From Oceanobacillus sojae (lineage in GTDB: Bacteria > Bacillota > Bacilli > Bacillales > Amphibacillaceae), in contig NZ_LT727813.1 in the NCBI RefSeq assembly GCF_900162665.1, positions 1,106,603-1,170,602 on the forward strand: a stretch of 64,000 nt of DNA, in the 5' to 3' direction. This document shows positions 55,437 through 64,000 of this stretch, piece after piece. The notes under the pieces are model-generated. The model was given only the letters and a program-made list of their open reading frames with translations, made no database searches and was not told the origin of the DNA. Position 1 is the stretch's first letter. Each line of letters starts with the position of its first letter. The position numbers were made by a program, and so were the translations under genes.

Positions 55437-55610
55437 TTATTCAAAAAATGCATCTAAAAGTTGAGATATGCCTAAATCAACTACGAAAAAGAATACCGCC
55501 ATGAAAATGACTGTAGAGATTACCACAAAGGTATAGTTTCTCAGTTCTTTTCCTTTTGGCCAGCTTACTTTCTTCATTTCTCTTGAAACATTCTTTAAGA
55601 ACTTAAACAT
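55437..55610 (-). CDS. secE: Preprotein translocase subunit SecE
   Basis: 57 residues, read directly from the minus strand: MFKFLKNVSREMKKVSWPKG, then one transmembrane helix (about 27-49). The single-helix Gram-positive form with the conserved VSWPK hinge. Between rpmG and nusG as in B. subtilis; partner of SecY (26229-27524). Confidence 0.95.
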   Translation of the reverse strand: MFKFLKNVSREMKKVSWPKGKELRNYTFVVISTVIFMAVFFFVVDLGISQLLDAFFE

Positions 55611-55658
55611 CTACTGATATCCCCCCGAACTTACGCGAATCTATCCATCAATCTATAT

Positions 55659-55808
55659 CTACTTTGTCTCACGATGCAGGGTATGTGTTTTGCAATGTTT
55701 ACAGAACTTTTTCACTTCTAATCTTTGCGATTGATTGGCTGCGTTTTTGTTCGTTGAATAGTTCCTGCTAGAACATACTGCACATGATAAGACTATCTTT
55801 TTATTCAT
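55659..55808 (-). CDS. rpmG: 50S ribosomal protein L33
   Basis: 49 residues, read directly from the minus strand: [20 protein letters not shown] ... [20 protein letters not shown], with four zinc cysteines as two CxxC pairs. Corresponds in place to B. subtilis rpmGB between sigH and secE. Confidence 0.92.
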   Translation of the reverse strand: MNKKIVLSCAVCSSRNYSTNKNAANQSQRLEVKKFCKHCKTHTLHRETK

Positions 55809-55921
55809 ATATTCCACCCCAATACATAGGGATATAGACTATATTAACATAGCACTTCACTATCATTATGTCAATGCTATCTCTTGTTTTTTCATACTTT
55901 GTTCTTTCAGAAAATCGTCTT

Positions 55922-56575
55922 TTAAATAGTAACCCCGTTTTCCTCAAGCAGTATCTCCAGCTTCCGCTTCACCCGGACTAAAGCGTTATCAATTGATTTC
56001 ACATGACGATTTAACTGTTTCGCAATTTCCTGATAGGTGCAGCCGTCCAAGTACAGCTGGAGCACTTGTCTTTCCAAGCCGCTCAACAATTCTGATAATT
56101 TGAATTCCATCGCCCCATACTCTTCCCGGTTAATCAGCATCTCCTCCGGGTCACTATCCTCCGTACTGCTGATTATATCAAGCAATGTCCGGTCGGATTC
56201 CTCCTCATAAATTGGCTTATCAAGAGAAACATAAGAATTTAAGGGTACATGCTTTTGTCTGGTCGCTGTTTTAATCGCGGTGATGATTTGCCTTGTTACA
56301 CATAATTCTGCGAATGCTTTAAAAGGAGTCGGCTGATCCATGTTAAAATCACGAATAGCCTTGTATAATCCAATCATTCCTTCTTGAATAATATCTTCTT
56401 TATCAGCACCAACCAAAAAATAGGTCCTTGCTTTTAACCTTACAAAGTTTAAATACCGATGTATCAGGAGGTCTAACGCATAGCTGTCACCTTGATGGAT
56501 TAATTCCAGCAAATGAATATCTTCTAGCTTGTCCAATTTCTTGCTGCGTGTATTGATTTGCCCGCCGTTCACCAA
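55922..56575 (-). CDS. sigH: RNA polymerase sigma-H factor
   Basis: 217 residues. Region 2 (LIHRYLNFVRLKARTYFLVG, EDIIQEGMIGLYKAIRDFN) and region 4 (YQEIAKQLNRHVKSIDNALVRVKRKLE) match the SigH stage 0 sporulation/competence factor. Start TTG/GTG at 56575 follows AGGAGGGG. A consensus promoter lies 49 bp upstream. Confidence 0.95.
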   Translation of the reverse strand: MVNGGQINTRSKKLDKLEDIHLLELIHQGDSYALDLLIHRYLNFVRLKARTYFLVGADKEDIIQEGMIGLYKAIRDFNMDQPTPFKAFAELCVTRQIITAIKTATRQKHVPLNSYVSLDKPIYEEESDRTLLDIISSTEDSDPEEMLINREEYGAMEFKLSELLSGLERQVLQLYLDGCTYQEIAKQLNRHVKSIDNALVRVKRKLEILLEENGVTI

Positions 56576-56623
56576 TAATCCCCTCCTAAATCGATATCTC
56601 CAAATATATCCACGATAGGCACT

Positions 56624-56653
56624 ATTATACTAGACGATCAGAAATATCGTCAA
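56624..56653 (-). promoter_or_regulatory. Promoter of sigH
   Basis: TTGACG (56653-56648), an 18-bp spacer and TATAAT (56629-56624) on the minus strand. The 56654-56970 stretch upstream holds nothing else that I can interpret. Confidence 0.65.
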
Positions 56654-56971
56654 CGGCCCTTTTATGACAGAAGTAGTCGTAATTTGTCGTTTCCGTGGAA
56701 AGAAACAAGTCTTTTTACCTAAATAACAAATAGAATAAAACGCGCTAATCGCTTTACCTAAAGGCTTTTGGAGCTGTAATTATTTATTTCAAAAAAATAT
56801 TTTTCGTCATTTCCATTATGAAGGTCTGCCATTTGTCTTTAGCTGAAAACTGTCGAATATCTGTCGAACCTTATGAAGAAAATACCAAGTGAAAAAAGCT
56901 TCTCATTTTAACCGTCCTGTCCCGGACAGCCATACCTTTGACTGCAAAAAGGTTATTGCTCCCTTTTTACA

Positions 56972-57008
56972 GGAATGGCTTCTCAAAAATTTTCTGAGAA
57001 GCACTTCC
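56972..57008 (-). terminator. Hairpin downstream of yacP
   Basis: GGAA-TGCTTCTCA pairs with TGAGAAGC-TTCC on the minus strand around a 9-nt A/T-rich loop, about 25 bp past the yacP stop, then CTGTAAAAA. Probably ends the upstream transcript, but the U-tract is poor. Confidence 0.45.
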
Positions 57009-57030
57009 TTTTTATTACTTCCATGTATTT

Positions 57031-57537
57031 CTATTTCCCCCGCCGCATCTCTTCAAACCTTTTTAGTAAATCTTGATCTATCGGGATTTTAGCAGCTGGT
57101 TTTTCCTTCTGATGTACCTCAAGGTTGATGCGGATCTCCTGATTCATATCATCCATCTCAATCAGAAGCTCTCTGGCTGATTTACGCAGAGCCCCTTGTC
57201 CAAAGATTGTCCGTTGTTCGGCATAATCCGATGTTGCAACGTATACTTGAGTTTCGACATTCTTCACTTTTCTGACAAGCTTTTCTATACATTCATCTGC
57301 CGTTTCTTTTTCCTTGGTATAAATAACTTCAACTTTAAATTGCTCCTGTTTTGATTCTATTCCACGCACATAATAGGCATCAAAGACTACAATAACACGG
57401 TCACCAGTAAATGCCTGATACTCTGCAAGGAGCTCAATAAGCCGGTCTCTTGCCTGACCAATATCTTTTTCTTTCAGATGTTCAAGCTCTGGCCAGGCGC
57501 CGATGATATTATAGCCGTCCACAATTAAGACAATCAT
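57031..57537 (-). CDS. rae1: NYN-domain ribonuclease YacP (Rae1)
   Basis: 168 residues of the NYN/PIN-like family: VDGYNIIGAWPEL with the first catalytic aspartate, VIVVFDAYYVRG and KETADECIEKLV, ATSDYAEQ with further acidic residues. In B. subtilis Rae1 cuts mRNA in the ribosomal A site. It directly abuts rlmB. Confidence 0.92.
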   Translation of the reverse strand: MIVLIVDGYNIIGAWPELEHLKEKDIGQARDRLIELLAEYQAFTGDRVIVVFDAYYVRGIESKQEQFKVEVIYTKEKETADECIEKLVRKVKNVETQVYVATSDYAEQRTIFGQGALRKSARELLIEMDDMNQEIRINLEVHQKEKPAAKIPIDQDLLKRFEEMRRGK

Positions 57538-58290
57538 TTAGGAACTCCCTAGGGGCTTTCGCTTTCGTAATACTTCATAAAGAAGTAAACTGCAAGCAAC
57601 AGATGCGTTTAACGAGGAGACTTGTCCGACCATCGGCAAGCTGACGGTCCAGTCACATTTTTTCCGGACGAGCCGGCTCATTCCTTTTCCTTCGTTTCCG
57701 ATAACAAGTCCAATTGGCAGGGTTCCGTCAAGCTGACGATAATCTTCATCAGCATCTGCTTCTGTTCCGACGATCCATACATTTCTTTCCTTAAGTTCAT
57801 CAATAGTATTAGCAATATTCGTCACTCTGGCAACAGGAATATATTCCAACGCTCCGGCTGCTGTTTTTGCCACTGTAGCTGTCAGACCAACTGAACGATG
57901 CTTAGGGATAATAACTCCATGCGCTCCAGTTGCATCCGCAGTACGTAAAATGGATCCTAAGTTATGCGGGTCCTCTAATTCATCCAGCAAAATAAAGAAA
58001 GGTGCTTCTCCTCTTTCCTCCGCTCTGCCGAAGAGATCTTCGATAGAGGCATAGGGATACGAGGCTACGGAGGCTACCACCCCTTGATGATTTCCTTCCT
58101 GCAGCTTATCCAGCTTCGATCTTGGAACTTTTTGAACAACCGCTCCCGCTTCACGGGCAAGCTGTTGTATTTTATGTGCGGCCGTCCCCTGCAATTGTTC
58201 AGATATCCAGACTTTATTTACAGAACGGCCGGATTTTAATGCTTCGATTACAGGGTTTTTCCCCATAATCCATTCCTTTTCCTGTGTCAC
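57538..58290 (-). CDS. rlmB: 23S rRNA (guanosine-2'-O)-methyltransferase RlmB-like (TrmH family)
   Basis: About 250 residues from GTG 58290, 8 bp after GGGAG. N-terminal substrate-binding domain (IMGKNPVIEALKSGR) and SPOUT domain with LDELEDPHNLGSILRTADATG, GLVIGNEGKGMSR and LPMVGQVSSLNASVACS. Methylates ribose of a 23S rRNA guanosine. Start overlaps the mrnC stop region. Confidence 0.94.
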   Translation of the reverse strand: MTQEKEWIMGKNPVIEALKSGRSVNKVWISEQLQGTAAHKIQQLAREAGAVVQKVPRSKLDKLQEGNHQGVVASVASYPYASIEDLFGRAEERGEAPFFILLDELEDPHNLGSILRTADATGAHGVIIPKHRSVGLTATVAKTAAGALEYIPVARVTNIANTIDELKERNVWIVGTEADADEDYRQLDGTLPIGLVIGNEGKGMSRLVRKKCDWTVSLPMVGQVSSLNASVACSLLLYEVLRKRKPLGSS

Positions 58291-58291
58291 G

Positions 58292-58693
58292 TCAAGCACT
58301 CCCTTCTTCTAAGAATTCTACTGCTTTTGTCATCAATTCCTGCAGCCTTTGCTCATTTTTTAATAGATAGTGATAGCCAATCAATGCTTCAAATGCTGTA
58401 CTGTACCGATATGTTTGTATACTGATATTTTTGGGAGTACTGCCCGATTTGGCATTTCTTCCCCGGATCACTACTTTGCTTTCCTCTTCTGTTAAAAGGT
58501 TACCATCCAGCCAATGGAGGATAACCTTTGCCTGTGACTTGCCAGATACATATCGAATAGCTTCCTGATGTAATTGATTCGGTTTAATGGTTCCCCGCTC
58601 TAATAATAGCTCACGTACATATACTTCATAAATCGCATCTCCAATATATGCCAGAGCGAGGCTTTTCATCTGTCTGACATCACTGTCTTTCAT
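58292..58693 (-). CDS. mrnC: Mini-ribonuclease III
   Basis: 133 residues: an RNase III catalytic domain (LALAYIGDAIYEVYVRELLL with the active-site aspartate, AFEALIGYHYL) without a double-stranded RNA-binding domain. Matures 23S rRNA in B. subtilis. Its first base is shared with the cysS stop codon. Confidence 0.96.
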   Translation of the reverse strand: MKDSDVRQMKSLALAYIGDAIYEVYVRELLLERGTIKPNQLHQEAIRYVSGKSQAKVILHWLDGNLLTEEESKVVIRGRNAKSGSTPKNISIQTYRYSTAFEALIGYHYLLKNEQRLQELMTKAVEFLEEGSA

Positions 58694-60099
58694 TATTTAC
58701 CTCTTTTCCATCTTACACCCTGCGGCGTATCCTCTAAGATAATCTTTTCGTTCTTCAATTGATCGCGTATTTCATCTGCGCGGGCAAAATTACGATTTTT
58801 ACGTGCCTCATTCCGTTCCGCAATCAACGCTTCGATGGTTTCATCCAAAAGCTCTTCCTGTTTATTTTTGATATCGATTCCTAATACCTGAAGCATGGAG
58901 ACAATCGTTTCACGAAAGACATCAATCACCTCTGTCGCTGTTTGCTCCTCTTGTACATAAACATTTGCCTCTTTAGATAAATCAAATAGAATGGAAATGG
59001 CATTCGCTGTATTAAAGTCGTCATCCATCTCCGCTTCAAACCGTTTTTTCCGTTCCTCGATACGATCCAGCCATTCTTTATTATCTTCTCTCAGATCCAT
59101 ACTTGCTTTACGGCGGTGCCCTAAATTGTGATAAGCTGTTTCAATTCTTTCCAAGCTTGTTTTAGCACTTTCTAATAATTCTTCTGTGAAATTAATCGGG
59201 TTGCGGTAATGCACGGAAAGCATAAAGAAACGTAATACTTTCGGATCATGCTTTTCAATTAAATCACGTGCAAGCACAAAATTACCGAGTGATTTCGACA
59301 TTTTTTCATTATCGATATTAATATAACCATTATGCATCCAGTAGTTTGCAAAGGTTTTATCATTATGTGCTTCCGATTGCGCAATTTCATTCTCGTGATG
59401 CGGGAAAGTTAAGTCCTGCCCTCCTGCGTGAATATCAATCGTTTCACCTAAATATTTTTTCGCCATCGCCGAGCACTCAATATGCCAGCCCGGCCGCCCT
59501 TCTCCCCAAGGAGAATCCCATGCAATTTCTCCTTCTTTTGCTTTTTTCCATAGAGCAAAGTCCAATGGGTCTTCTTTTTTCTCGCCGACTTGAATACGGG
59601 CACCAGAACGCAATTCATCAATAGATTGATGAGAAAGCTTTCCATACCCTTTAAAGGAACGCGGCTTAAAATAAACATCTCCCTCAGCTTCATAAGCGTA
59701 GCCTTTGTCAACTAATTCTTTGATAAAGATAATAATTTCTTCCATCGAATCCATAACACGCGGATTTTTAGTTGCTTTTTTAACACCCAGTGATTGCACA
59801 TCTTCTAAATAAGCATCAATAAACCGGTCCGCAAGCGTACCTACCTCTTCTCCCGCTTCCTTGGCTGCTTTAATAATCTTATCGTCTACATCTGTAAAAT
59901 TAAGAACATAACGGACGTCAAAGCCTCGATATTCAAAATATCTCCGTACTGTATCAAATACAATGGCAGGACGTGCATTTCCGATATGGATATAGTTATA
60001 CACGGTAGGACCACAAACATACATAGACACTTTCCCCGGTTCAATTGGTTTGAAGTCCTCTTTCTGCCTTGTTAACGTGTTATATATTTGGATCGTCAT
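58693..60099 (-). CDS. cysS: Cysteinyl-tRNA synthetase
   Basis: 468 residues, class I synthetase with zinc-site cysteine in [20 protein letters not shown] (HIGN signature), [21 protein letters not shown] and KMSKSLGN (KMSKS). Overlaps the end of cysE by 20 bp, so both share the T-box-controlled transcript. Confidence 0.98.
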   Translation of the reverse strand: MTIQIYNTLTRQKEDFKPIEPGKVSMYVCGPTVYNYIHIGNARPAIVFDTVRRYFEYRGFDVRYVLNFTDVDDKIIKAAKEAGEEVGTLADRFIDAYLEDVQSLGVKKATKNPRVMDSMEEIIIFIKELVDKGYAYEAEGDVYFKPRSFKGYGKLSHQSIDELRSGARIQVGEKKEDPLDFALWKKAKEGEIAWDSPWGEGRPGWHIECSAMAKKYLGETIDIHAGGQDLTFPHHENEIAQSEAHNDKTFANYWMHNGYINIDNEKMSKSLGNFVLARDLIEKHDPKVLRFFMLSVHYRNPINFTEELLESAKTSLERIETAYHNLGHRRKASMDLREDNKEWLDRIEERKKRFEAEMDDDFNTANAISILFDLSKEANVYVQEEQTATEVIDVFRETIVSMLQVLGIDIKNKQEELLDETIEALIAERNEARKNRNFARADEIRDQLKNEKIILEDTPQGVRWKRGK

Positions 60100-60751
60100 G
60101 ATTGTTTAATCTTCCTTTCTTTAAAAGCTCGATTTCCGCTTTTAGTTCTGTAATCTGGTCTTGTAAATCACTGCATTTTTCCGAAACCGGATCTGGAATG
60201 TTCTGATGATCCAGATCCCTGTTCAGCCGAATTCCATCTTGGACTACGACCTGGCCGGGAACACCGACAACCGTAGAATTAGCAGGAACATCTTTTAATA
60301 CGACGGAGCCCCCTCCTACCTTCGAGTTCTCGCCAATTGTAATTGCCCCAAGTACTTTGGCACCTGTCGATATCATCGCATTGTCTTCAATCGTGGGATG
60401 CCGTTTACCTTGTTCTTTCCCAGTTCCGCCAAGCGTTACTCCTTGAAAAATAGTGACATTATCCCCTATTTCACACGTCTCTCCGATGACAACACCCATC
60501 CCATGATCAATAAACAATCTTCTTCCTATTCTTGCCCCTGGATGTATTTCAATACCGGTTATAAAACGGGCGAATTGCGAGATAAAACGGGCCAGAAATT
60601 TCAAATTCTTACTATACAGCCAGTGAGCTATGCGATGAGCCCATATTGCATGTACGCCAGAATAAGTCAACATAACTTCAAAATATGTCCGGGCGGCTGG
60701 ATCCTGTTCAAATACAACCTCCATATCCTCCTTCATCCTTCGAAAGACCAC
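60080..60751 (-). CDS. cysE: Serine O-acetyltransferase
   Basis: 223 residues: N-terminal helical domain ([27 protein letters not shown]) and left-handed beta-helix with hexapeptide repeats ([25 protein letters not shown] and [15 protein letters not shown]). First enzyme of cysteine synthesis from serine. First gene after the T-box. Confidence 0.97.
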   Translation of the reverse strand: MVFRRMKEDMEVVFEQDPAARTYFEVMLTYSGVHAIWAHRIAHWLYSKNLKFLARFISQFARFITGIEIHPGARIGRRLFIDHGMGVVIGETCEIGDNVTIFQGVTLGGTGKEQGKRHPTIEDNAMISTGAKVLGAITIGENSKVGGGSVVLKDVPANSTVVGVPGQVVVQDGIRLNRDLDHQNIPDPVSEKCSDLQDQITELKAEIELLKKGRLNNHDDPNI

Positions 60752-60833
60752 AATATACAGCCCCTTTATTTAAAATAATTGGATAGATTTCACATAGCAT
60801 AAGCGCCTTTATTTTTTCTCTTCTATAACTATA

Positions 60834-61060
60834 AGAAAAGCGTCTCTGTGTTATAAAAAACACAGAGACGCTTTTTGCGCGGTCCCACTCTGTTCAGAGA
60901 AAGAAAATCCTCTCTCCACTTTGCTCCTGTTAACGGCAGAGAACCGCTATCGTGTACTTTATTTTCTACGATAGACTCTGAGGCGCACTTCAAAAAGAAA
61001 TCTTAAAATCACTCGCAGCACATGTGATTCTCTCTGTGTAAGAAATTCATTTTTTACTTT
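60834..61060 (-). promoter_or_regulatory. T-box riboswitch (cysteine) upstream of cysE-cysS
   Basis: On the minus strand the T-box sequence AGAGTGGGACCGCG (60891-60878) precedes a 15-bp terminator, AAGCGTCTCTGTGTT/AACACAGAGACGCTT (60838-60852, 60859-60873), with TTTTC after it. A stem I region with a candidate TGC codon (in GAAGTGCGCC, about 60980-60990) is upstream. Uncharged tRNA-Cys should stabilise the antiterminator. The amino-acid assignment rests mainly on the downstream genes. Confidence 0.88.
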
Positions 61061-61146
61061 ACCCCATCCACGCTTTATGGATATTTCGTTTTTATAAGCA
61101 TTTCTTATAAGGATAATATATTATATAATTGGACAAATGTGAACTC

Positions 61147-62616
61147 TTAAGCTCCCATTTCCTTTAATAATTTATCCAGACGCTTCACAATAACATCTCT
61201 TCCTAATAATTCAATAGCAAAAGGAAGCTCCGGACCGTGCATTTGCCCTGTTGTTGCGACACGGATAGGCATGAAAAGTTTCTTACCTCTATGTCCTGTT
61301 TCTTTTTGCGTTGCTTTAAATTGCGCTTTGATCGAATCTTTATCAAACGATTCTAAATGAATCAATTTATCTGTGAACACCTGCAATACTTCAGGAACCT
61401 GTTCTTCACTCAGGATTTCACGTTCTGCTTCACCATATGAAATATCCTCCTGGAAAAACAGCTCTGTCAATTCCACAATTTCTGCTCCATAGCGTAATTG
61501 TTCGCGATATAGAGTAATTACATTTTCTGCCCATTCGCGTGTCTTCTCGTCCATATTTTCAGGAAGCTTGCCTGCTTCAATTAAATGCGGCAATGCTAAG
61601 TCAATGACACGGCTTATATCTGCTTTCTTAATATATTCATTGTTCATCCATTTCAATTTATGCTGGTCAAAAATAGCAGCAGAGGTAGATAGCCGTTCCG
61701 GATCGAATATTTCAATCAGTTCATCCTGGCTAAACATCTCTTCTTCTCCAACCGGAGACCATCCAAGCAAGCTGATGAAGTTAAACATCGCTTCCGGCAG
61801 ATAGCCCAAGTTACGGTATTGCTCAATAAACTGCAGGATATGCTCATCACGTTTACTCAGCTTTTTACGTTCTTCATTAAGAATTAATGTCATATGCCCG
61901 TAACGCGGCGCTGTCCACCCGAATGCATCATAGACCATCATTTGCTTCGGTGTATTAGAGATATGCTCTTCTCCGCGCAATACATCAGTAATTTCCATAA
62001 AATGATCATCAATAGCTACGGCAAAATTATAAGTAGGAATACCATTTTTCTTTACAATAACCCAGTCGCCAAAATCACTTGATTCAAATGTAATCTCTCC
62101 GCGAACGATATCATGGAAGGTATATGTTTTATTTTCAGGAACACGAATACGGATACTTGGTTTTCTGCCTTCTGCTTCAAAGTTCCGAATTTCTTCTTCT
62201 GTTAAGTTACTATGTTTCCCGGCGTATTTAGGAACTTGTCCATTTGCACGCTGTTCTTCCCGTTCTGCTTCCAGCTCTTCTTCTGTCATGTAGCATTTAT
62301 AAGCTAAATCACGCTCAAGCAGTTCATCTACGTACTTTTGATAGATATCCAAGCGTTCTGTTTGACGGTAAGGACCGTAATCTCCGCCGATATCTGCTCC
62401 TTCATCCCATTCCAGGCCGAGCCATTTTAAATATTTTAATTGGCTCTCTTCGCCGCCTTCTACATTTCTTTTATCATCTGTGTCTTCTGTGCGGATAATA
62501 AATTTTCCATCAAAATGTTTTGCATATAAATAATTAAATAAAGCCGTACGAGCATTACCAATGTGCAAATGCCCTGTTGGGCTGGGTGCATAACGTACAC
62601 GAACTTCCTTACTCAT
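61147..62616 (-). CDS. gltX: Glutamyl-tRNA synthetase
   Basis: 489 residues, class I synthetase: [20 protein letters not shown] (HIGN) and [10 protein letters not shown] (KLSKR). In Bacillaceae a non-discriminating enzyme that also charges tRNA-Gln for later amidation. Followed by the cysE T-box; ispD-ispF, which precede gltX in B. subtilis, are absent here. Confidence 0.97.
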   Translation of the reverse strand: MSKEVRVRYAPSPTGHLHIGNARTALFNYLYAKHFDGKFIIRTEDTDDKRNVEGGEESQLKYLKWLGLEWDEGADIGGDYGPYRQTERLDIYQKYVDELLERDLAYKCYMTEEELEAEREEQRANGQVPKYAGKHSNLTEEEIRNFEAEGRKPSIRIRVPENKTYTFHDIVRGEITFESSDFGDWVIVKKNGIPTYNFAVAIDDHFMEITDVLRGEEHISNTPKQMMVYDAFGWTAPRYGHMTLILNEERKKLSKRDEHILQFIEQYRNLGYLPEAMFNFISLLGWSPVGEEEMFSQDELIEIFDPERLSTSAAIFDQHKLKWMNNEYIKKADISRVIDLALPHLIEAGKLPENMDEKTREWAENVITLYREQLRYGAEIVELTELFFQEDISYGEAEREILSEEQVPEVLQVFTDKLIHLESFDKDSIKAQFKATQKETGHRGKKLFMPIRVATTGQMHGPELPFAIELLGRDVIVKRLDKLLKEMGA

Positions 62617-62756
62617 TTAAAATGCCTCCTTCATTGTTTATATAATCGCTACCTGTTTTTCAGGAGAAACTGTTCAAAAATCTAATAGAAAGCTTTCTAA
62701 AACACCTATCAGAAAAGGAATCTTCCCCATTTTTATATTATTAACAAGCTCTATAC

Positions 62757-62790
62757 GAAAAGTGATAACATATCCATGTTATCACTTTTT
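62757..62790 (-). terminator. Terminator downstream of yacL
   Basis: AGTGATAACAT (62761-62771) and ATGTTATCACT (62776-62786) form a perfect 11-bp stem with a 4-nt loop, flanked by AAAA and TTTTTTT, so it is active in either direction. It separates yacL from gltX. Confidence 0.8.
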
Positions 62791-62815
62791 TTATCCTTTA
62801 TCAGTTATACCCTTT

Positions 62816-63913
62816 TTACAAAGCTTTTTCAAGTAATTTTGGTTTTGCAAAAATCATCCGGCCGGCAGAGGTTTGTAAAACACTCGTAATGACAACCTCA
62901 ATATTTTTGCCGATATAATCTCTGCCTTCTTCTACAACAATCATTGTTCCATCATCTAAATAAGCAACACCCTGGTTGTGCTCTTTCCCATCTTTGATTA
63001 CTTGAACATGCAGTTCTTCACCCGGAAGAACGACCGGCTTCACCGCATTGGCAAGATCATTAATATTTAAAACAGACACTCCCTGGAAGTCACATACTTT
63101 ATTTAAATTAAAATCATTTGTCACGACAATCCCGTCAATGACTTTTGCCAGCTTAATCAGCTTGCTGTCCACTTCTGGAATATCTTCAAAATCGCCCTCA
63201 TAGATTTCAACTTTTACAGCGAGTTCTTTCTGAATCCTGTTCAAGATATCTAAGCCGCGTCTGCCCCGATTCCGTTTTAACGCATCGGATGAATCTGCGA
63301 TATGCTGTAATTCACCGAGTACAAACTGAGGAATAACAATGGTTCCCTCTAAAAAGTTTGTCTGACAAATATCTGCGATCCGTCCGTCAATAATCACGCT
63401 TGTATCTAAAATTTTAGGCCTTGGATACTGCACATTTGAATCCGTATCCTCTTCGTCATTGCTGCGGCGCTTGTCCTTTTTCGCAGGTTTGAGAATATTC
63501 ATAAATTCCTCACGCCGGCGAAAACCAACCTGGAAACCTAAGTAACCGAGTATAATCATAATGAAAAGCGGCAAGACCTGCGAAAAAATACGAATACTCA
63601 TATCTTGAAACGGCATATTAACAAAGTAAGCTATAACCAGACCGACAATTAACCCAATACTGCCAAAAAACAAATCCATGGCTGGTATTTTGACCAGTGC
63701 ATCTTCCACCCAACGAAAGAAATTCACAATATAGTTTACTAGTAAATAAGACAAGATAAAAAATATAATAGCTCCAACAATCATTCCTAAGATAGATGAA
63801 GTTAACCAGCTGGATTCAGAAACATTTAATAACTGAACGATGGCCGGAAGATAGAGATACCCCATGGTACCACCTAATATAATAAAAAATAAGTGTACTA
63901 CTTTTTTCATCAA
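62816..63913 (-). CDS. yacL: PIN-TRAM domain membrane protein YacL
   Basis: 365 residues: four N-terminal transmembrane segments (about 5-25, 38-62, 80-105, 108-128), a cytosolic PIN nuclease-like domain (LDTSVIIDGRIADI; VDSKLIKLAKVIDGIVVTNDFNLNKV with acidic residues) and a C-terminal TRAM domain (GVAYLDDGTMIVVEEGRDYIG). Found next to disA in Bacillaceae; RNase activity is assumed, the target unknown. Confidence 0.94.
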   Translation of the reverse strand: MMKKVVHLFFIILGGTMGYLYLPAIVQLLNVSESSWLTSSILGMIVGAIIFFILSYLLVNYIVNFFRWVEDALVKIPAMDLFFGSIGLIVGLVIAYFVNMPFQDMSIRIFSQVLPLFIMIILGYLGFQVGFRRREEFMNILKPAKKDKRRSNDEEDTDSNVQYPRPKILDTSVIIDGRIADICQTNFLEGTIVIPQFVLGELQHIADSSDALKRNRGRRGLDILNRIQKELAVKVEIYEGDFEDIPEVDSKLIKLAKVIDGIVVTNDFNLNKVCDFQGVSVLNINDLANAVKPVVLPGEELHVQVIKDGKEHNQGVAYLDDGTMIVVEEGRDYIGKNIEVVITSVLQTSAGRMIFAKPKLLEKAL

Positions 63914-64000
63914 TTCCTTTACACCTCCTGACTAGTATTAGTAGTATTACCAAATGACGCGTAATATATGCTAACCTGATTGGAATTCTTCAAAAAGTTT

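Overview
The window comes from the chromosome of a low-GC Gram-positive of the family Bacillaceae. Gene content and order from yacL (right edge) leftwards to rpsI match the Bacillus subtilis block yacL-gltX-cysE-cysS-mrnC-rlmB-yacP-sigH-rpmG-secE-nusG-rplKAJL-ybxB-rpoBC-rpsLG-fusA-tuf-(S10/spc/alpha operons)-ecfA1A2T-truA-rplM-rpsI, all on the minus strand here except glpX. Base composition, codon use and a dispersed imperfect-palindrome repeat fit the Oceanobacillus/Virgibacillus group, but the genus is an inference.

Layout. 1-8161 is an accessory stretch: a truncated superfamily 1 helicase, a beta-lactamase-fold serine hydrolase behind a leader-peptide/terminator arrangement, an intact IS21-family element (istA-istB), a VOC-family protein, a small membrane protein and a CPBP protease. 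8162-17634 is a compact integrated mobile element bounded by a 14-bp direct repeat, TATTAACGTTTTGA, one copy of which forms the last codons of rpsI. 17623-63913 is the housekeeping block: about 33 ribosomal protein genes, RNA polymerase alpha, beta and beta', elongation and initiation factors, SecY/SecE, Adk, the ECF energy-coupling module, Cys/Glu aminoacylation, sigH and RNA-processing enzymes.

The mobile element has two arms. The rightward arm (13031-17554) carries a YdcO-sized protein, a HelP/DUF961 protein, an FtsK-type coupling ATPase, a NicK/Rep_trans-type (MOBT) relaxase, an excisionase-like protein and a tyrosine integrase, with a candidate oriT hairpin at the end of the coupling-protein gene. 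No conjugation pore genes are present, so it looks like an integrative and mobilizable element of the ICEBs1/Tn916 lineage. The leftward arm (8370-12847) carries a putative regulator, a short RadC and a two-gene restriction-modification system whose fused nuclease-methyltransferase (641 aa) and specificity subunit (about 355 aa) match BcgI-like type IIB enzymes. Paired 10-bp TTGnACCA-type repeats lie just inside both ends, as expected of integrase arm sites. The original rpsI terminator appears to have been pushed 9.5 kb away, to 8107-8138.

In the housekeeping block several genes usual in B. subtilis are absent from their places: map and ybzG between adk and infA, ybxF between rpoC and rpsL, and ispD-ispF between yacL and gltX; glpX and an unrecognised gene sit between tuf and rpsJ. 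Visible regulation includes a T-box upstream of cysE-cysS, a terminator in the rplJ leader, clear sigma-A-type promoters before sigH, rpsL, rpsJ and rplM, and several unexplained hairpins (rpsK-rpoA, rpoB-rpoC).
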